From Saprospiraceae bacterium (GTDB taxonomy: Bacteria > Bacteroidota > Bacteroidia > Chitinophagales > Saprospiraceae): DNA of 64,000 nucleotides. Positions within the stretch are counted from its first letter, which is position 1; every line of letters starts with the position of its first letter. The stretch is taken from NCBI GenBank assembly GCA_016718205.1, contig JADKEB010000033.1, positions 1 to 64,000 on the forward strand. Reading direction: 5' to 3'. Shown here piece by piece: positions 9,255 through 17,559 of this stretch. The notes beneath the pieces are model-generated. The model did not search any database and was not told the origin of the DNA. It was given only the letters and a program-made list of their open reading frames with translations. A program made the translations under genes and the position numbers.

Positions 9255-9994
9255 ATGAATGATAAAATTGGAATAGTATTGATACACGGAGCAGGTTTAG
9301 GTAATTTCATTTGGGACGACTTGAAACCGTTAATAAAAAACCCTGTTTTGACAGTTGAATTCCCCAAACAGAGAAGTTGGTGACAAGGCTAATAACAATT
9401 TAACTTTTGACGACTACAAAAATCAGCAGTTGAACAAATAGAAAAATGGGGCATTGACAATTTTGTAATTGTAACACATTCAATTGGCGGTTGTATTGGT
9501 TTAAGTTTGAATGACTATTTTGCTGAAAAAGTTGTTGGGTTCATTGGGAATTAGTTCAGCCATTCCAACAAACGGAAAATCTTTTATTTCTTGTTTGCCA
9601 TTTCCAAAAAAGTTTGATTATGCCATTAATACTAAATTTATTTGGGACAAACCACACTCAAAAAGCAATTGGCCAACACTTTGTAACGACCTCACATCTG
9701 ACCAGACATCAGAGATTGTTAAACGGTTTAACCAGAAGCAAAATTTTATACACAACAAGAGTAAATTACAAAAACCCTGACTTAAAAAACTATACATAAA
9801 ACTTAGTAATGACAAAGAGTTTCCCAATGCAATTGCAGGACAAAATGGCACAAAATCTAAGGGCACAAAAAGTGGTAACGCTGGACAGTGGACATTTACC
9901 TATGATAAGTAAACCGAAAGAGTTAGCAATTATTTTAATGAACTTCACAGATGGGATTGTACAGGACGAAAAAACAACGAACCGCTATCATTAA
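9255..9994 (+). pseudogene. Multiply frameshifted alpha/beta hydrolase
   Basis: Start ATG at 9255 (MNDKIGIVLIHGAGLGNFIW). The HGAG oxyanion-hole motif is followed, across shifts near 9370 and 9425, by WGIDNFVIVTHSIGGCIGLS with the nucleophile elbow HSIGG. A shift near 9530 leads to FIGISSAIPTNGKS. Shifts near 9735 and 9800 lead to the C-terminal VTLDSGHLPMISKPKELAII with the catalytic histidine region, then a stop at 9994. Repaired length is about 245 codons, normal for the fold. All catalytic elements survive but are scattered over three frames, by at least five indels. Substrate unknown. Confidence 0.75.
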
Positions 9995-10070
9995 GCCGTA
10001 TATACAAAAGCCCATCACTAATGTCGAAGCGTAGCTGCTACCAATGCCAAGGGCTTAAAAATGAGTCCTA

Positions 10071-10093
10071 AGCTGGTCTATGATTGACCAGTT
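10071..10093. other. Hairpin
   Basis: AGCTGGTC and GACCAGTT form a 6-7 bp stem around a short loop. It lies in the 419-bp gap 9995-10413, which holds no intact gene. Role unknown. Confidence 0.3.
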
Positions 10094-10101
10094 CAGTCCT
10101 A

Positions 10102-10127
10102 AAATGACATCGTTATGTCTTTTTTTT
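10102..10127 (+). terminator. Possible Rho-independent terminator
   Basis: AATGACAT and ATGTCTTT pair with one mismatch around CGTT and run into eight T residues. It would end transcription 110 bp after the hydrolase remnant. The stem is short, so this is tentative. Confidence 0.35.
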
Positions 10128-10209
10128 AACGACCTTCACCAGAGAGGCAGCGCACGAAAGTCTAAAGTGGACATCCTGCCACATCAGAGGTGACCAAAAA
10201 CTCAAAACA

Positions 10210-10344
10210 TCTACTTCGCTATCAATCATGGATATCTATGGCAGAATACTTATAAATCAGTACATATCTGAAGGACAAAACACCATAAATCTGTCTTCAC
10301 TTCCATCAGGAATACTTATCTTTGTGGTTGGAAACCAAAGATAA
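10210..10344 (+). pseudogene. Remnant of a T9SS type A sorting domain
   Basis: One open frame reads STSLSIMDIYGRILINQYIS, then GQNTINLSSLPSGILIFVVG and a stop at 10344. The pattern (a hydrophobic strand, D-x-x-G-R, then N-x-x-L-S-S-L-P-S-G-x-x-x-x-x-V) is the C-terminal secretion signal of type IX secreted proteins. No body of an exported protein is attached upstream, so this is a stranded tail. Confidence 0.6.
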
Positions 10345-10413
10345 AGGGTCTTGAAGGAGTAAATGGCACTTTTGTCTATTTTTGTTATTTAGCTATCAAA
10401 TAAACATCTAAAT

Positions 10414-10650
10414 TTGATTAGTTTAGAACTTAGAAATCAAGTCAAAGAACGTATCAACCAAGTAAATGATGCATATTTACTTGAAGAAATCCTTAATTTG
10501 ATCGACTTTGAAACTTCAAAAGAAGAATTATTCTCAATTCCATCAGATCATCAAAAGGAATTGGATATTAGTATCGCACAAATGAAAAAGGGTCAAACAA
10601 TATCTAATGAACTTGTGGATAAAAAAGTTCGAGAATGGCTCTCAAAATAA
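10414..10650 (+). CDS. Antitoxin of a RelBE/ParDE-type pair
   Basis: A 78-residue charged protein with TTG as the only plausible start in this frame (LELRNQVKERINQVNDAYLL, then EEILNLIDFETSKEE and AQMKKGQTISNELVDKKV). The layout, with an N-terminal helix bundle and a C-terminal tail ending in a helix, fits small addiction-module antitoxins of Bacteroidota. It overlaps the downstream toxin start by 16 bp (10635), the normal arrangement for such pairs. Family assignment rests mainly on the toxin-like neighbour. Confidence 0.6.
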   Translation: MISLELRNQVKERINQVNDAYLLEEILNLIDFETSKEELFSIPSDHQKELDISIAQMKKGQTISNELVDKKVREWLSK

Positions 10651-10808
10651 TATGGACAGAAAATGCTGAAACACATTTAGAAGCAATTCTTAGTTATTGG
10701 AGTGAAAGAAATGGATCTATTCTATACTCACAGACGCTTTACAAAATGTTTCAAAAAGAACTTGATGTTTTAACAAGATATCTTGAAACTGGAAAAGCAT
10801 CGTCATAG
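10635..10808 (+). pseudogene. Truncated ParE/RelE-family toxin
   Basis: Begins MALKIIWTENAETHLEAILS, then YWSERNGSILYSQTLYKMF, which matches the first half of ParE/RelE-fold toxins (strand 1, then helices 1 and 2). It stops at 10808 after 57 residues instead of the usual 95-100. The catalytic and C-terminal strands are missing, and no continuation is readable in other frames downstream. The toxin should therefore be inactive. Confidence 0.65.
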
Positions 10809-11004
10809 CTATTGCTATGTCTGTGTTTCTCTCCTTGATCTTGAAAATAATATACTTCGTTTTCAAATTCCCTTCATCTATTGGCTTCTATATTATATTG
10901 TTTTTCTAAAGAACTTTATCATTGGATTTTCATTCTGTTTTATTTCTTTATGACCACCTACAGACAAGACATGCACATGATTATCGGGCACAATAGTAAC
11001 ATAC

Positions 11005-11724
11005 CTACCACTCACCCAACCACCAAGCCTTACGTAGTACTTTATAGTTTTTCCTGATATAATGTCTTATATGTTCTATGGCTTCGGCTGGGTCATCAGT
11101 AAACTTTATCAAATGATGGTCATTTGGAGATATGGTCTTTTCTTCGATCATTTTATGAATCATTTCATGCACATCCTTATAGTATTCTTTACCCATAATT
11201 ACTACAGGAAACTGATGTACTGTTCCTGTCTGAATCAACGTAAGTGTTTCAAACAACTCATCCAATGTGCCGAAACCTCCCGGCATCACCACAAATGCGT
11301 AGGAATACTTGGTGAGTAAAACCTTCCTAACAAAAAAATAGTCAAAGTCCACAACTCTTGTCATATATGGGTTGGATTCCTGTTCTCTGGGCAATTTTAT
11401 AGTGCAAACCTACGGATACTCCTCCCTTTCAAATGCTCCCCGATTGGCAGCTTCCATGATGCCTGGTCACTATCTCCGGTCATCACGACAAATCCCATCT
11501 CCGATAGCAAACCACCCAATTCTCTGGCTTGCTTGTAAAAAGTATTGTTCTCATCAAATCTTGCTGACCCAAAAACAGTAATACACGGACCTATAAAATG
11601 AAGTTTTCTAAATCCCCTTATAAACTGGAAAAATACTTTAAATAAAAAACCAGCTCTTTACCCCGACTATTGGGTCCTGAAAGAAACTGCTCTTCAGAGT
11701 TGATGATTCTCTTTTATGATCCAT
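11005..11724 (-). pseudogene. Frameshifted LOG-family protein (cytokinin riboside 5'-monophosphate phosphoribohydrolase type)
   Basis: The ATG at 11724 opens MDHKRESSTLKEE. Shifted frames then give GPCITVFGSARFDENNTFY, KQARELGGLLSEMGFVVMTG and EAANRGAFE equivalents. The open piece 11394-11005 carries VVMPGGFGTLDELFETLTL, the PGGFGTxDE nucleotide-binding signature of LOG/TIGR00730 enzymes, then VVIMGKEYY and a C-terminus ending WWLGEW. Repaired length is about 240 codons, full length. At least four indels lie between 11400 and 11640. These enzymes hydrolyse nucleoside 5'-monophosphates, releasing the base. A good promoter and complete motifs make sequencing indels a real possibility. Confidence 0.78.
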
Positions 11725-11746
11725 TGCCTATGATGTTATTGAAAGG

Positions 11747-11754
11747 CAAAGTTA
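11747..11754 (-). promoter_or_regulatory. Candidate -7 box of the LOG gene
   Basis: On the minus strand this reads TAACTTTG, an exact match to the Bacteroidota -7 consensus TAnnTTTG, 23 bp before the start codon at 11724. Confidence 0.45.
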
Positions 11755-11824
11755 TTTAAATAAGTTAAAATTTCTGATGAACGATTGATTTACTTTATGC
11801 ATCCTCATAAATACAAACTACCAC

Positions 11825-12670
11825 CTAACTGGACAATGATCCCTCGTAAGAAATGCCTCTTTGCGTTCCATCTAATGAGAGTAGATTATTGAATTGGTAC
11901 TTAAGATCTGCAACAATACCCATATTTTTAAATATTCTTGGCGAAAATTTCATACCAATGTACGCTGCGTAGCTTGATTTTGTCATTGAATATCGCCTAT
12001 AGTCTATAATTCCGTTAATATCTGGTTTAATAGGTGTTGATATTGTGTAGCTTCCGGAAAACGTAGGGTTTATATTCCTTAGATAAGCCATCCCTATTCC
12101 AAAATGGAATAAACTACGTCGATCTCCAGACCAGTATGCAGATAATGATATATATCTTTGATCATGAAATACTGTGCCACTTGTTGTTTGGTCATCGATC
12201 GAATAATGTACTCGATGAAACATACTGCAAGTACCGATTTCAAGACCAGCCTGAATATTTTTATTCATCTGATTATAAAAAGATAAGCTCATCGTACCAA
12301 ATTCATTGGTTTCTGAACTCTTATTTTTATAATATGATGACACAAAACTAGATTTCATACCGCCTGTTCCCATATTAAAATCTATCCTTAGTTTGTAAGG
12401 ACTTATTTTATTCACTTCCACAAAAGTTGTGTCACTTTTATTTATAAATGGTTTTATTTTTTTGATGTCATCTGTAGCAAGAATGTATCTTTTTTCATCT
12501 TTAATGATCACGTATGATTTATCATTGGATTCAACCAATTCACCAGTATATTCCAATCCGTTGACATGAAAGAAAGTGTACTTCTCATTGACGGTTAATG
12601 GCATGTTTTTTTGAGCATAAATATCAGCAAACCAACATACTATTAGGATTGGTATCAGAAATGTTTTCAT
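11825..12670 (-). CDS. Exported hypothetical protein, probable outer-membrane beta-barrel
   Basis: 281 residues. An N-terminal signal peptide (MKTFLIPILIVCWFADIYAQ) is followed by a small domain that looks like a protein-fold regulator of stress-type outer membrane proteins (YTGELVESNDKSYVIIKDEK). From about residue 90, alternating strands rich in aromatic and glycine residues follow (FNMGTGGMKSSFVSSYY, GLEIGTCSMFHRVHYSI, GIGMAYLRNINPTFSGSYT), as in a porin-like barrel. It ends with GTQRGISYEGSLSS and lacks the usual terminal aromatic residue. No named family recognised. It is the first fully intact gene from the left of the window. Confidence 0.6.
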   Translation of the reverse strand: MKTFLIPILIVCWFADIYAQKNMPLTVNEKYTFFHVNGLEYTGELVESNDKSYVIIKDEKRYILATDDIKKIKPFINKSDTTFVEVNKISPYKLRIDFNMGTGGMKSSFVSSYYKNKSSETNEFGTMSLSFYNQMNKNIQAGLEIGTCSMFHRVHYSIDDQTTSGTVFHDQRYISLSAYWSGDRRSLFHFGIGMAYLRNINPTFSGSYTISTPIKPDINGIIDYRRYSMTKSSYAAYIGMKFSPRIFKNMGIVADLKYQFNNLLSLDGTQRGISYEGSLSS

Positions 12671-13096
12671 ACTTGTTATGTTTTATTGTATGAGGATTTT
12701 ATGGTGTGTATAACTTATTGCACAAAAATTGTTTATGCTTTTCACTACCCCTACATGCTAAGCTGGGCTTGAGATGAACCGCTCAATTCTGAAAATCAAA
12801 GCGCAGGACTCCCCTTTAAGGGCTTTTAGGGGCAGGGGGGTAAGAAGGGGCCATGTTTCCTTTTTCTACCTTGGCTTGCCAGGTGAGCATTTTGGCTCAT
12901 TTCTTGGACACAATACCCAATTTTTCTAATGGAAGCACTTGAATCACCCACTGGAATGCCGTTCATTTCTAGTTGCTATTAAAAAAAAGTGCAATATGTT
13001 ATATACACAATTTTATATTTAAAAATTCGTCAACCAAAATACCTGCTTCAGAGGTATTCCTTATCTCTTCACTCTACTACCTAAGACTTATTTCCA
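12671..13096. other. Intergenic stretch without a gene
   Basis: AT-rich with a short GC-rich patch near 12800-12860 (CCCCTTTAAGGGCTTTTAGG) that could fold locally. No supported reading frame on either strand and no repeat match elsewhere in the window. It lies downstream of the universal stress gene and upstream of the barrel protein. Confidence 0.4.
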
Positions 13097-14209
13097 TCAA
13101 GTCAAACTTGCTTCAGAGGTTTTGTCCGATAGAATCAGTACCGGGCAATCACTATTGAGTGCTGTAAACTCAGAGATACTCTTGTGAAACAAGTTCTGAA
13201 AGATATTTCTATGTTTTGTTGATACCACTACCAGATGATTGGTGTCTTCTTTGATCAGTGATTTTATACTATCAAAAATATCTTTAGTATCGGAGATATC
13301 TATGTGATATTTAAGCTCAGGGAAGTAAGACTCCATGACTTTTATTGTATCGCTGACATCATATTCGTCATCTTCATTAGTCCTGTAGTGCACGATTCTT
13401 AAATCTGCATTGACTTTCAGACATAGCCTTCCAGTGTACAGGAGGTGTAATGCATCATTTTTCAAATCTTCTGATAAGTATACTATTTCGTCGATATTGG
13501 AATATGCAGCACCAGGAGGTACTAAGAATAAAGGACAGTAACAATGATCTGTCATATCTAATGAAAGTGATCCGAATATTTTTTTGAAGGTGTCACCTGC
13601 TCCTGTAGTACCCATGACCATGATGGTGCCGGGCTGTTTTGACATTTCGGTGAGTTCGGCCCGAGGAAATCCAACCTTAAACACGCCTTCAACAAAAGGT
13701 TCTTTCACAAATGTGCTTATCCAATCCTGATTGACAGTTTGCACAAATTCATCCAATTTTGTTCTGTGAATCTTTTCAGCTTCTTCATTGATAACAACAA
13801 ACTGATTGACATCTGTTGAAGTTGGATAGTATATATGTGTAATTTTCAATATACCTTGAAGGTCTTTGGATAGATGATGTGCAAAGTTGTAAGCATTGTT
13901 GGATGCTTCTGAAAAATCTGTAGGAACGATTATCTTTGTCATTTTACCATAATTTTCGATTTGAAGAATTTTTTGAATTGCTTCACGTAATGACCGGGAA
14001 TATTTACCATTTTGCTTTAATTCAAAAAGACGGCTTTCATTAACTTTTACAGAAGGAACATAGTCTATCTGATCCTCCATGATCTCTTGGATATTGGTGA
14101 TGTCCTTTAAATGATATTCTATACCAGCTACATCCAAACATTTTGAAAGTTTTTCTTTGGCCAACTGGTGCCCTGAACTACCAGTACCATAAATTTTAAT
14201 GTCTATCAT
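13097..14209 (-). CDS. Universal stress protein with an N-terminal thioredoxin-like domain
   Basis: 370 residues. Residues 1-80 resemble the small thioredoxin-like 'redox-active disulfide' fold (IDIKIYGTGSSGHQLAKEKL, VPSVKVNESRLF), but the CxxC site is replaced by SSGH. From residue 91, KIIVPTDFSEASNNAYNFAH starts a UspA domain. It contains GTTGAGDTFKKIFGSLSLDM, close to the ATP-binding G-x2-G-x9-G-S/T motif, followed by a second, degenerate Usp-like half ending near CPVLILSD. UspA proteins accumulate in stress or growth arrest. It lies 49 bp downstream of, and codirectional with, a CBS-pair gene, so it is probably cotranscribed from the Crp/Fnr-type promoter at 14719-14762. Confidence 0.8.
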   Translation of the reverse strand: MIDIKIYGTGSSGHQLAKEKLSKCLDVAGIEYHLKDITNIQEIMEDQIDYVPSVKVNESRLFELKQNGKYSRSLREAIQKILQIENYGKMTKIIVPTDFSEASNNAYNFAHHLSKDLQGILKITHIYYPTSTDVNQFVVINEEAEKIHRTKLDEFVQTVNQDWISTFVKEPFVEGVFKVGFPRAELTEMSKQPGTIMVMGTTGAGDTFKKIFGSLSLDMTDHCYCPLFLVPPGAAYSNIDEIVYLSEDLKNDALHLLYTGRLCLKVNADLRIVHYRTNEDDEYDVSDTIKVMESYFPELKYHIDISDTKDIFDSIKSLIKEDTNHLVVVSTKHRNIFQNLFHKSISEFTALNSDCPVLILSDKTSEASLT

Positions 14210-14258
14210 CGCTCATAATTTTAAACTCAATAACCAAAAGCTTGCACATCCTGACTGA

Positions 14259-14696
14259 TTATTCGTATGCAGCGGTGGCTTCAGCGTCTATAGCAAGTCT
14301 TTTTATTATATCAAATGTAGATACAATTCCAACTATTTTGTCGCCTTCTACCACAGGAAGGGCATGAAAGAGATTCTCTTTAAATACTTCCAGTGCTACA
14401 TTGATCTTATCAGTTGGCTCAAGCTTAGCCAACCTCTTGGTCATGATGTCTTTTACTGTAAAATTATTCATCCTTACCTCATCTTCCAGTTTTGAATTTT
14501 CATCAGAAAAGCCTCTTCGGAAAAAAAGAAAATCGGATTTACTCACCATCCCTACTAATTTGCCATCAGAAATCACCGGTAAATGATGTATTCGGTGCTC
14601 CTTCAACAATTTGTCTACCACAGTCAAAGTATCCTTGCTGTTTACACAAATAGGATTTGGTGTCATAATACTTGAAACAGAGTTGAGTAGATTCAT
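14259..14696 (-). CDS. CBS-domain pair protein
   Basis: 145 residues forming a Bateman module: CBS1 (SIMTPNPICVNSKDTLTVVD, HHLPVISDGKLVGMVSKSD) and CBS2 (IMTKRLAKLEPTDKINVALE, HALPVVEGDKIVGIVSTFDI). No other domain. Such stand-alone pairs bind adenine nucleotides or NADH and act as energy or redox sensors. It is divergent from the PAS kinase at 14924, upstream of the Usp gene on the same strand, and similar in layout to the CBS protein at 17560. The shared promoter architecture of the two CBS genes points to one regulator. Confidence 0.85.
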   Translation of the reverse strand: MNLLNSVSSIMTPNPICVNSKDTLTVVDKLLKEHRIHHLPVISDGKLVGMVSKSDFLFFRRGFSDENSKLEDEVRMNNFTVKDIMTKRLAKLEPTDKINVALEVFKENLFHALPVVEGDKIVGIVSTFDIIKRLAIDAEATAAYE

Positions 14697-14718
14697 ATTA
14701 AATTGTTTAAATTTGTGC

Positions 14719-14762
14719 CAAAGATCAATTATTTAAATTTACTTACATATGACCTATGTCAT
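14719..14762 (-). promoter_or_regulatory. Crp/Fnr-type operator plus -7 box for the CBS-usp operon
   Basis: The palindrome ATGAC-CTAT-GTCAT (14749-14762) precedes, by exactly 23 nt on the minus strand, GATCTTTG (14726-14719), one mismatch from TAnnTTTG. That places the operator centre near -41.5, the class II activator position for Crp/Fnr proteins. The same motif, spacing and distance recur at 17499-17541. Confidence 0.6.
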
Positions 14763-14900
14763 CAGTCTTCATGATTATGATTTTTTTCGGGTGTTCCAGG
14801 AGGAATAGGTGGTATTATATTTCTATGATTTCAATATTCTTGCAATTATATTTTACATTCTTAATAAAAAAAAACTGTTTATACAGCTTAATTCTCATTA

Positions 14901-14908
14901 TAAGTTTG
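14901..14908 (+). promoter_or_regulatory. Candidate -7 box of the PAS kinase gene
   Basis: TAAGTTTG matches TAnnTTTG and lies 15 bp before the ATG at 14924, which would give a very short leader. No TGAC-N4-GTCA site sits at an activating distance on this strand. Confidence 0.35.
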
Positions 14909-14923
14909 ACAAAATAACAAAAT

Positions 14924-16229
14924 ATGGAACGCGGACGAGAGAGTGAGATTAAACTTAAGGCTATATTTGATGCGGCTGTGGACGGTATTATTACCATCAA
15001 TCAAAGCGGTATGATAGAAGAAGTCAATCGCGCAGCATGTAAATTATTTGGTTATTCTAAAGAAGAGATAGTAGGGAAAAATGTAAATATACTAATGCCT
15101 TTCCATCATAGTCGCCATCATGACCAATACATGGAAAGATATCAGCACACTAAGGAAGCCAGGATTATTGGTATAGGAAGGAAGTGGAAGGTAAGAAAAA
15201 GGATGGAGAGTATTTCCCTTTTTGGTTGGCAGTAATAGAAATTGATCTGGAAGATAGAAAAATTTATACGGGCTTTATCCATGATTTATCTGAGATAAAA
15301 GATGCAGAAAACCAACTCAGAGCTATGAATGAGGTTCTGGAAAATAAAGTGATAGCAAGAACCAACGAACTAGAAGGTGCTGTAAATCAACTGCTTTCTC
15401 TCAATAAAAAACTTGAAGCCGAAATAACTGATAAAATTAAAGCTCAAAACCTGCTCCAAATAAGGGAAATCGAACTTGAAAAAAGTTTGGCAAAAGAAAG
15501 GGAGCTCGGTGAATTAAAATCAAGGTTTGTGTCTATGGCATCACACGAATTCAGAACCCCTCTTGCCACTATTTTATCTTCCGTTTCCCTCATAGGGAGA
15601 TATTCCGACAAGGATCAACAACAACAAAGAGAAAAACATAGCACAAAAATAAAATCATCTGTAACACACCTTACAGGCATACTCAATGATTTTCTGTCAT
15701 TGAACAAACTCGAGGAAGGCAAAATTAATACAACTCAGGAAATTTTTAATCCTATGGCACTTTGTGAAGAAGTCCTCGATGAACTGAAACCAATTTACAA
15801 ACCCTATCAAATTATTAGCATTGAGAAGGGATAGATAAAGATATACGCATAGAAAATGTGAAGACCGACAGAAAAATCCTTAAAAACATCATGATAAACT
15901 TGATTTCCAATGCCATCAAATACACACATGATGATGGTGTCATAGTGTGCAGTTTGGAGGTGTTTTCGGATGCTGTCATTTTTAAAGTAAAGGATAATGG
16001 TATCGGTATTCCCGATGAAGATCAAAAACATCTTTGTGACCGCTTTTTTAGGGCTTCAAACGCTGTCAATATAGAAGGAACAGGACTAGGATTAAATATT
16101 GTAAAAAAATATACAGAAATTCTGGAAGGAATGATTACTTTTGAAAGTAAAATGTATAGTGGCTCCACTTTTACAGTAAAAATAAAAAACAATTATCAAA
16201 AACCAATAGAGTCGAATGTAAGTGGATAA
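14924..16229 (+). CDS. FixL-like PAS histidine kinase (two frameshifts in this sequence)
   Basis: Frames 14924-15235, 15184-15834 and 15858-16229 join into one sensor kinase of about 434 residues. The PAS domain (residues 10-115) matches rhizobial FixL closely around the haem pocket: RHHDQYMERY and ARIIGIGRKVEG. H66 takes the place of the haem-ligand histidine, and R72 and R86 those of pocket arginines. A coiled linker leads to the H box MASHEFRTPLATIL, the N box NLISNAIKYT, G1 DNGIGIPDED and G2 GTGLGLNIVK. No transmembrane segment, so it is cytoplasmic. One-base indels near 15187 and 15827 break the frame, yet all motifs are intact, so sequence errors are plausible. The receiver-Crp fusion 57 bp downstream is the obvious partner. 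Confidence 0.82.
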
Positions 16230-16286
16230 TTCTATGATATTTTTGGCTTAAAAATAAAATTTATAACAAAATCGAATGCATAATAC

Positions 16287-17333
16287 ATGGAAGTAAAAAT
16301 ATTAGTAATTGAAGATAACAAAGATGTTAGAGAAAATATTGCTGAATTACTTGAACTTTCCGGCTACCAGGTAGTAACTGCCGAAAATGGAAAAATAGGT
16401 GTAGCAAAAGCCATGGAAATTATTCCTGATTTGATCTTATGTGATATTATGATGCCGGAGTTGGACGGTTTTGGCGTATTGCGGATCTTGTCAAATCAGC
16501 CATCAACTATGGATATCCCTTTTATATTTTTAACAGCAAAAACAGAAAAAGAAGATTTCAGAAGAGGAATGGGATTAGGAGCTGACGATTACATCACCAA
16601 ACCTTATGATGATGTTCAGCTCCTTGATACTTTAGAAATCAGACTCAAAAAGAGTGCGAGAATAAAAAATTCTTTTGAAAAATCCGGGGCAGGTTTACAA
16701 AGATTTATAGATGAAGCAAAAGCTCAAAAAGAATTTGACAGACTGTCTGAAAACAGAGAAGCCAGAAAATATCACAAAAAGGATCTTATCTATGAAGTAG
16801 GCCAATACCCGAAATGGTTATATTTTGTGTCTGCAGGGAGCCTGAAGTCTTATCAGGTCAATGACTTTGGAAAAGAATTTACTACAAATATTTATTCGCA
16901 AGGAGATTTTTTTGGCTATCTACCTCTTCTTAAGGGTGAAAAATATCATGATACGGTGGCTGCATTGGAAGAATGCGAACTCCGGCTCATACCCATCGAA
17001 GATTTTACCCTTCTACTGTTCAATAACAGAGAGTTTTCTGCCAAATTTATTAAAATGCTGGCCAACCAATCAGAAGAAACCGAAAGGCTATTGATCGAAA
17101 TGGCTTATTCATCAGTACGAAAAAGAGTTGCCAATGCTCTTTTGAAATTTAGCGAGTCCAAACATTCCACCAATATGTCCGTACTACGTGATGATATCGC
17201 CAGCCTTGCCGGCACAGCCAAAGAAACCACCATCAGGACCCTGTCGGATTTTAAGAGCGAAGGGCTCATATCTATAGACGACAACAGAATCGAATTATTG
17301 AAAATTGACAAATTGAAAAATTTGCCCCAATAA
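16287..17333 (+). CDS. Response regulator fused to a Crp/Fnr transcription factor
   Basis: 348 residues. The receiver domain (1-120) has EDNKD, phospho-acceptor D53 in LILCDIMMPELDG, FLTAKTEKED and the KP of YITKPYDD. A cyclic-nucleotide-binding-like beta-roll follows at about 150-260 (LIYEVGQYPKWLYFVSAGSL, GDFFGYLPLLKGEKYHD), then a C-terminal Crp-type winged helix (DDIASLAGTAKETTIRTLSD, FKSEGLISIDDNRIELL). It merges FixJ-like and FixK-like functions in one chain. It follows the FixL-like kinase on the same strand and probably activates through the TGAC-N4-GTCA sites at 14750 and 17499. No cysteine cluster, so oxygen sensing must come from the kinase. Confidence 0.88.
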   Translation: MEVKILVIEDNKDVRENIAELLELSGYQVVTAENGKIGVAKAMEIIPDLILCDIMMPELDGFGVLRILSNQPSTMDIPFIFLTAKTEKEDFRRGMGLGADDYITKPYDDVQLLDTLEIRLKKSARIKNSFEKSGAGLQRFIDEAKAQKEFDRLSENREARKYHKKDLIYEVGQYPKWLYFVSAGSLKSYQVNDFGKEFTTNIYSQGDFFGYLPLLKGEKYHDTVAALEECELRLIPIEDFTLLLFNNREFSAKFIKMLANQSEETERLLIEMAYSSVRKRVANALLKFSESKHSTNMSVLRDDIASLAGTAKETTIRTLSDFKSEGLISIDDNRIELLKIDKLKNLPQ

Positions 17334-17338
17334 AGCTG

Positions 17339-17352
17339 TAAACATACTCTAA
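17339..17352. repeat. Solo end of the AGAGTATGTTTA element
   Basis: TAAACATACTCTAA directly after the regulator's stop matches the right end of the element at 33807-33961 over 14 bases. No partner end is nearby, so it is a relic or a chance match. Confidence 0.35.
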
Positions 17353-17498
17353 TTATAGCCAGTATATTTTTTTAAGGTTTATTAAATACAATAAACTAAT
17401 AAACTTTATTAATATATTGACAATCAATGTTATAAACAATGTGAATTGTATTTTTTTATGTTGCGTTATTATTAGATGATTTAGATCATAGTAATAGC

Positions 17499-17541
17499 TG
17501 ACGCCGGTCATTTGCTATTTTTATGTGGTGACTTAATTTTG
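17499..17541 (+). promoter_or_regulatory. Crp/Fnr-type operator plus -7 box for the second CBS gene
   Basis: TGAC-GCCG-GTCA (17499-17510) is followed after exactly 23 nt by TAATTTTG (17534-17541), a perfect TAnnTTTG. The operator ends 49 bp before the start codon, and its centre lies near -41.5 relative to the expected start site. It mirrors 14719-14762 on the other side of the kinase-regulator pair. Confidence 0.62.
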
Positions 17542-17559
17542 CTATCGTAAACACAGAGC

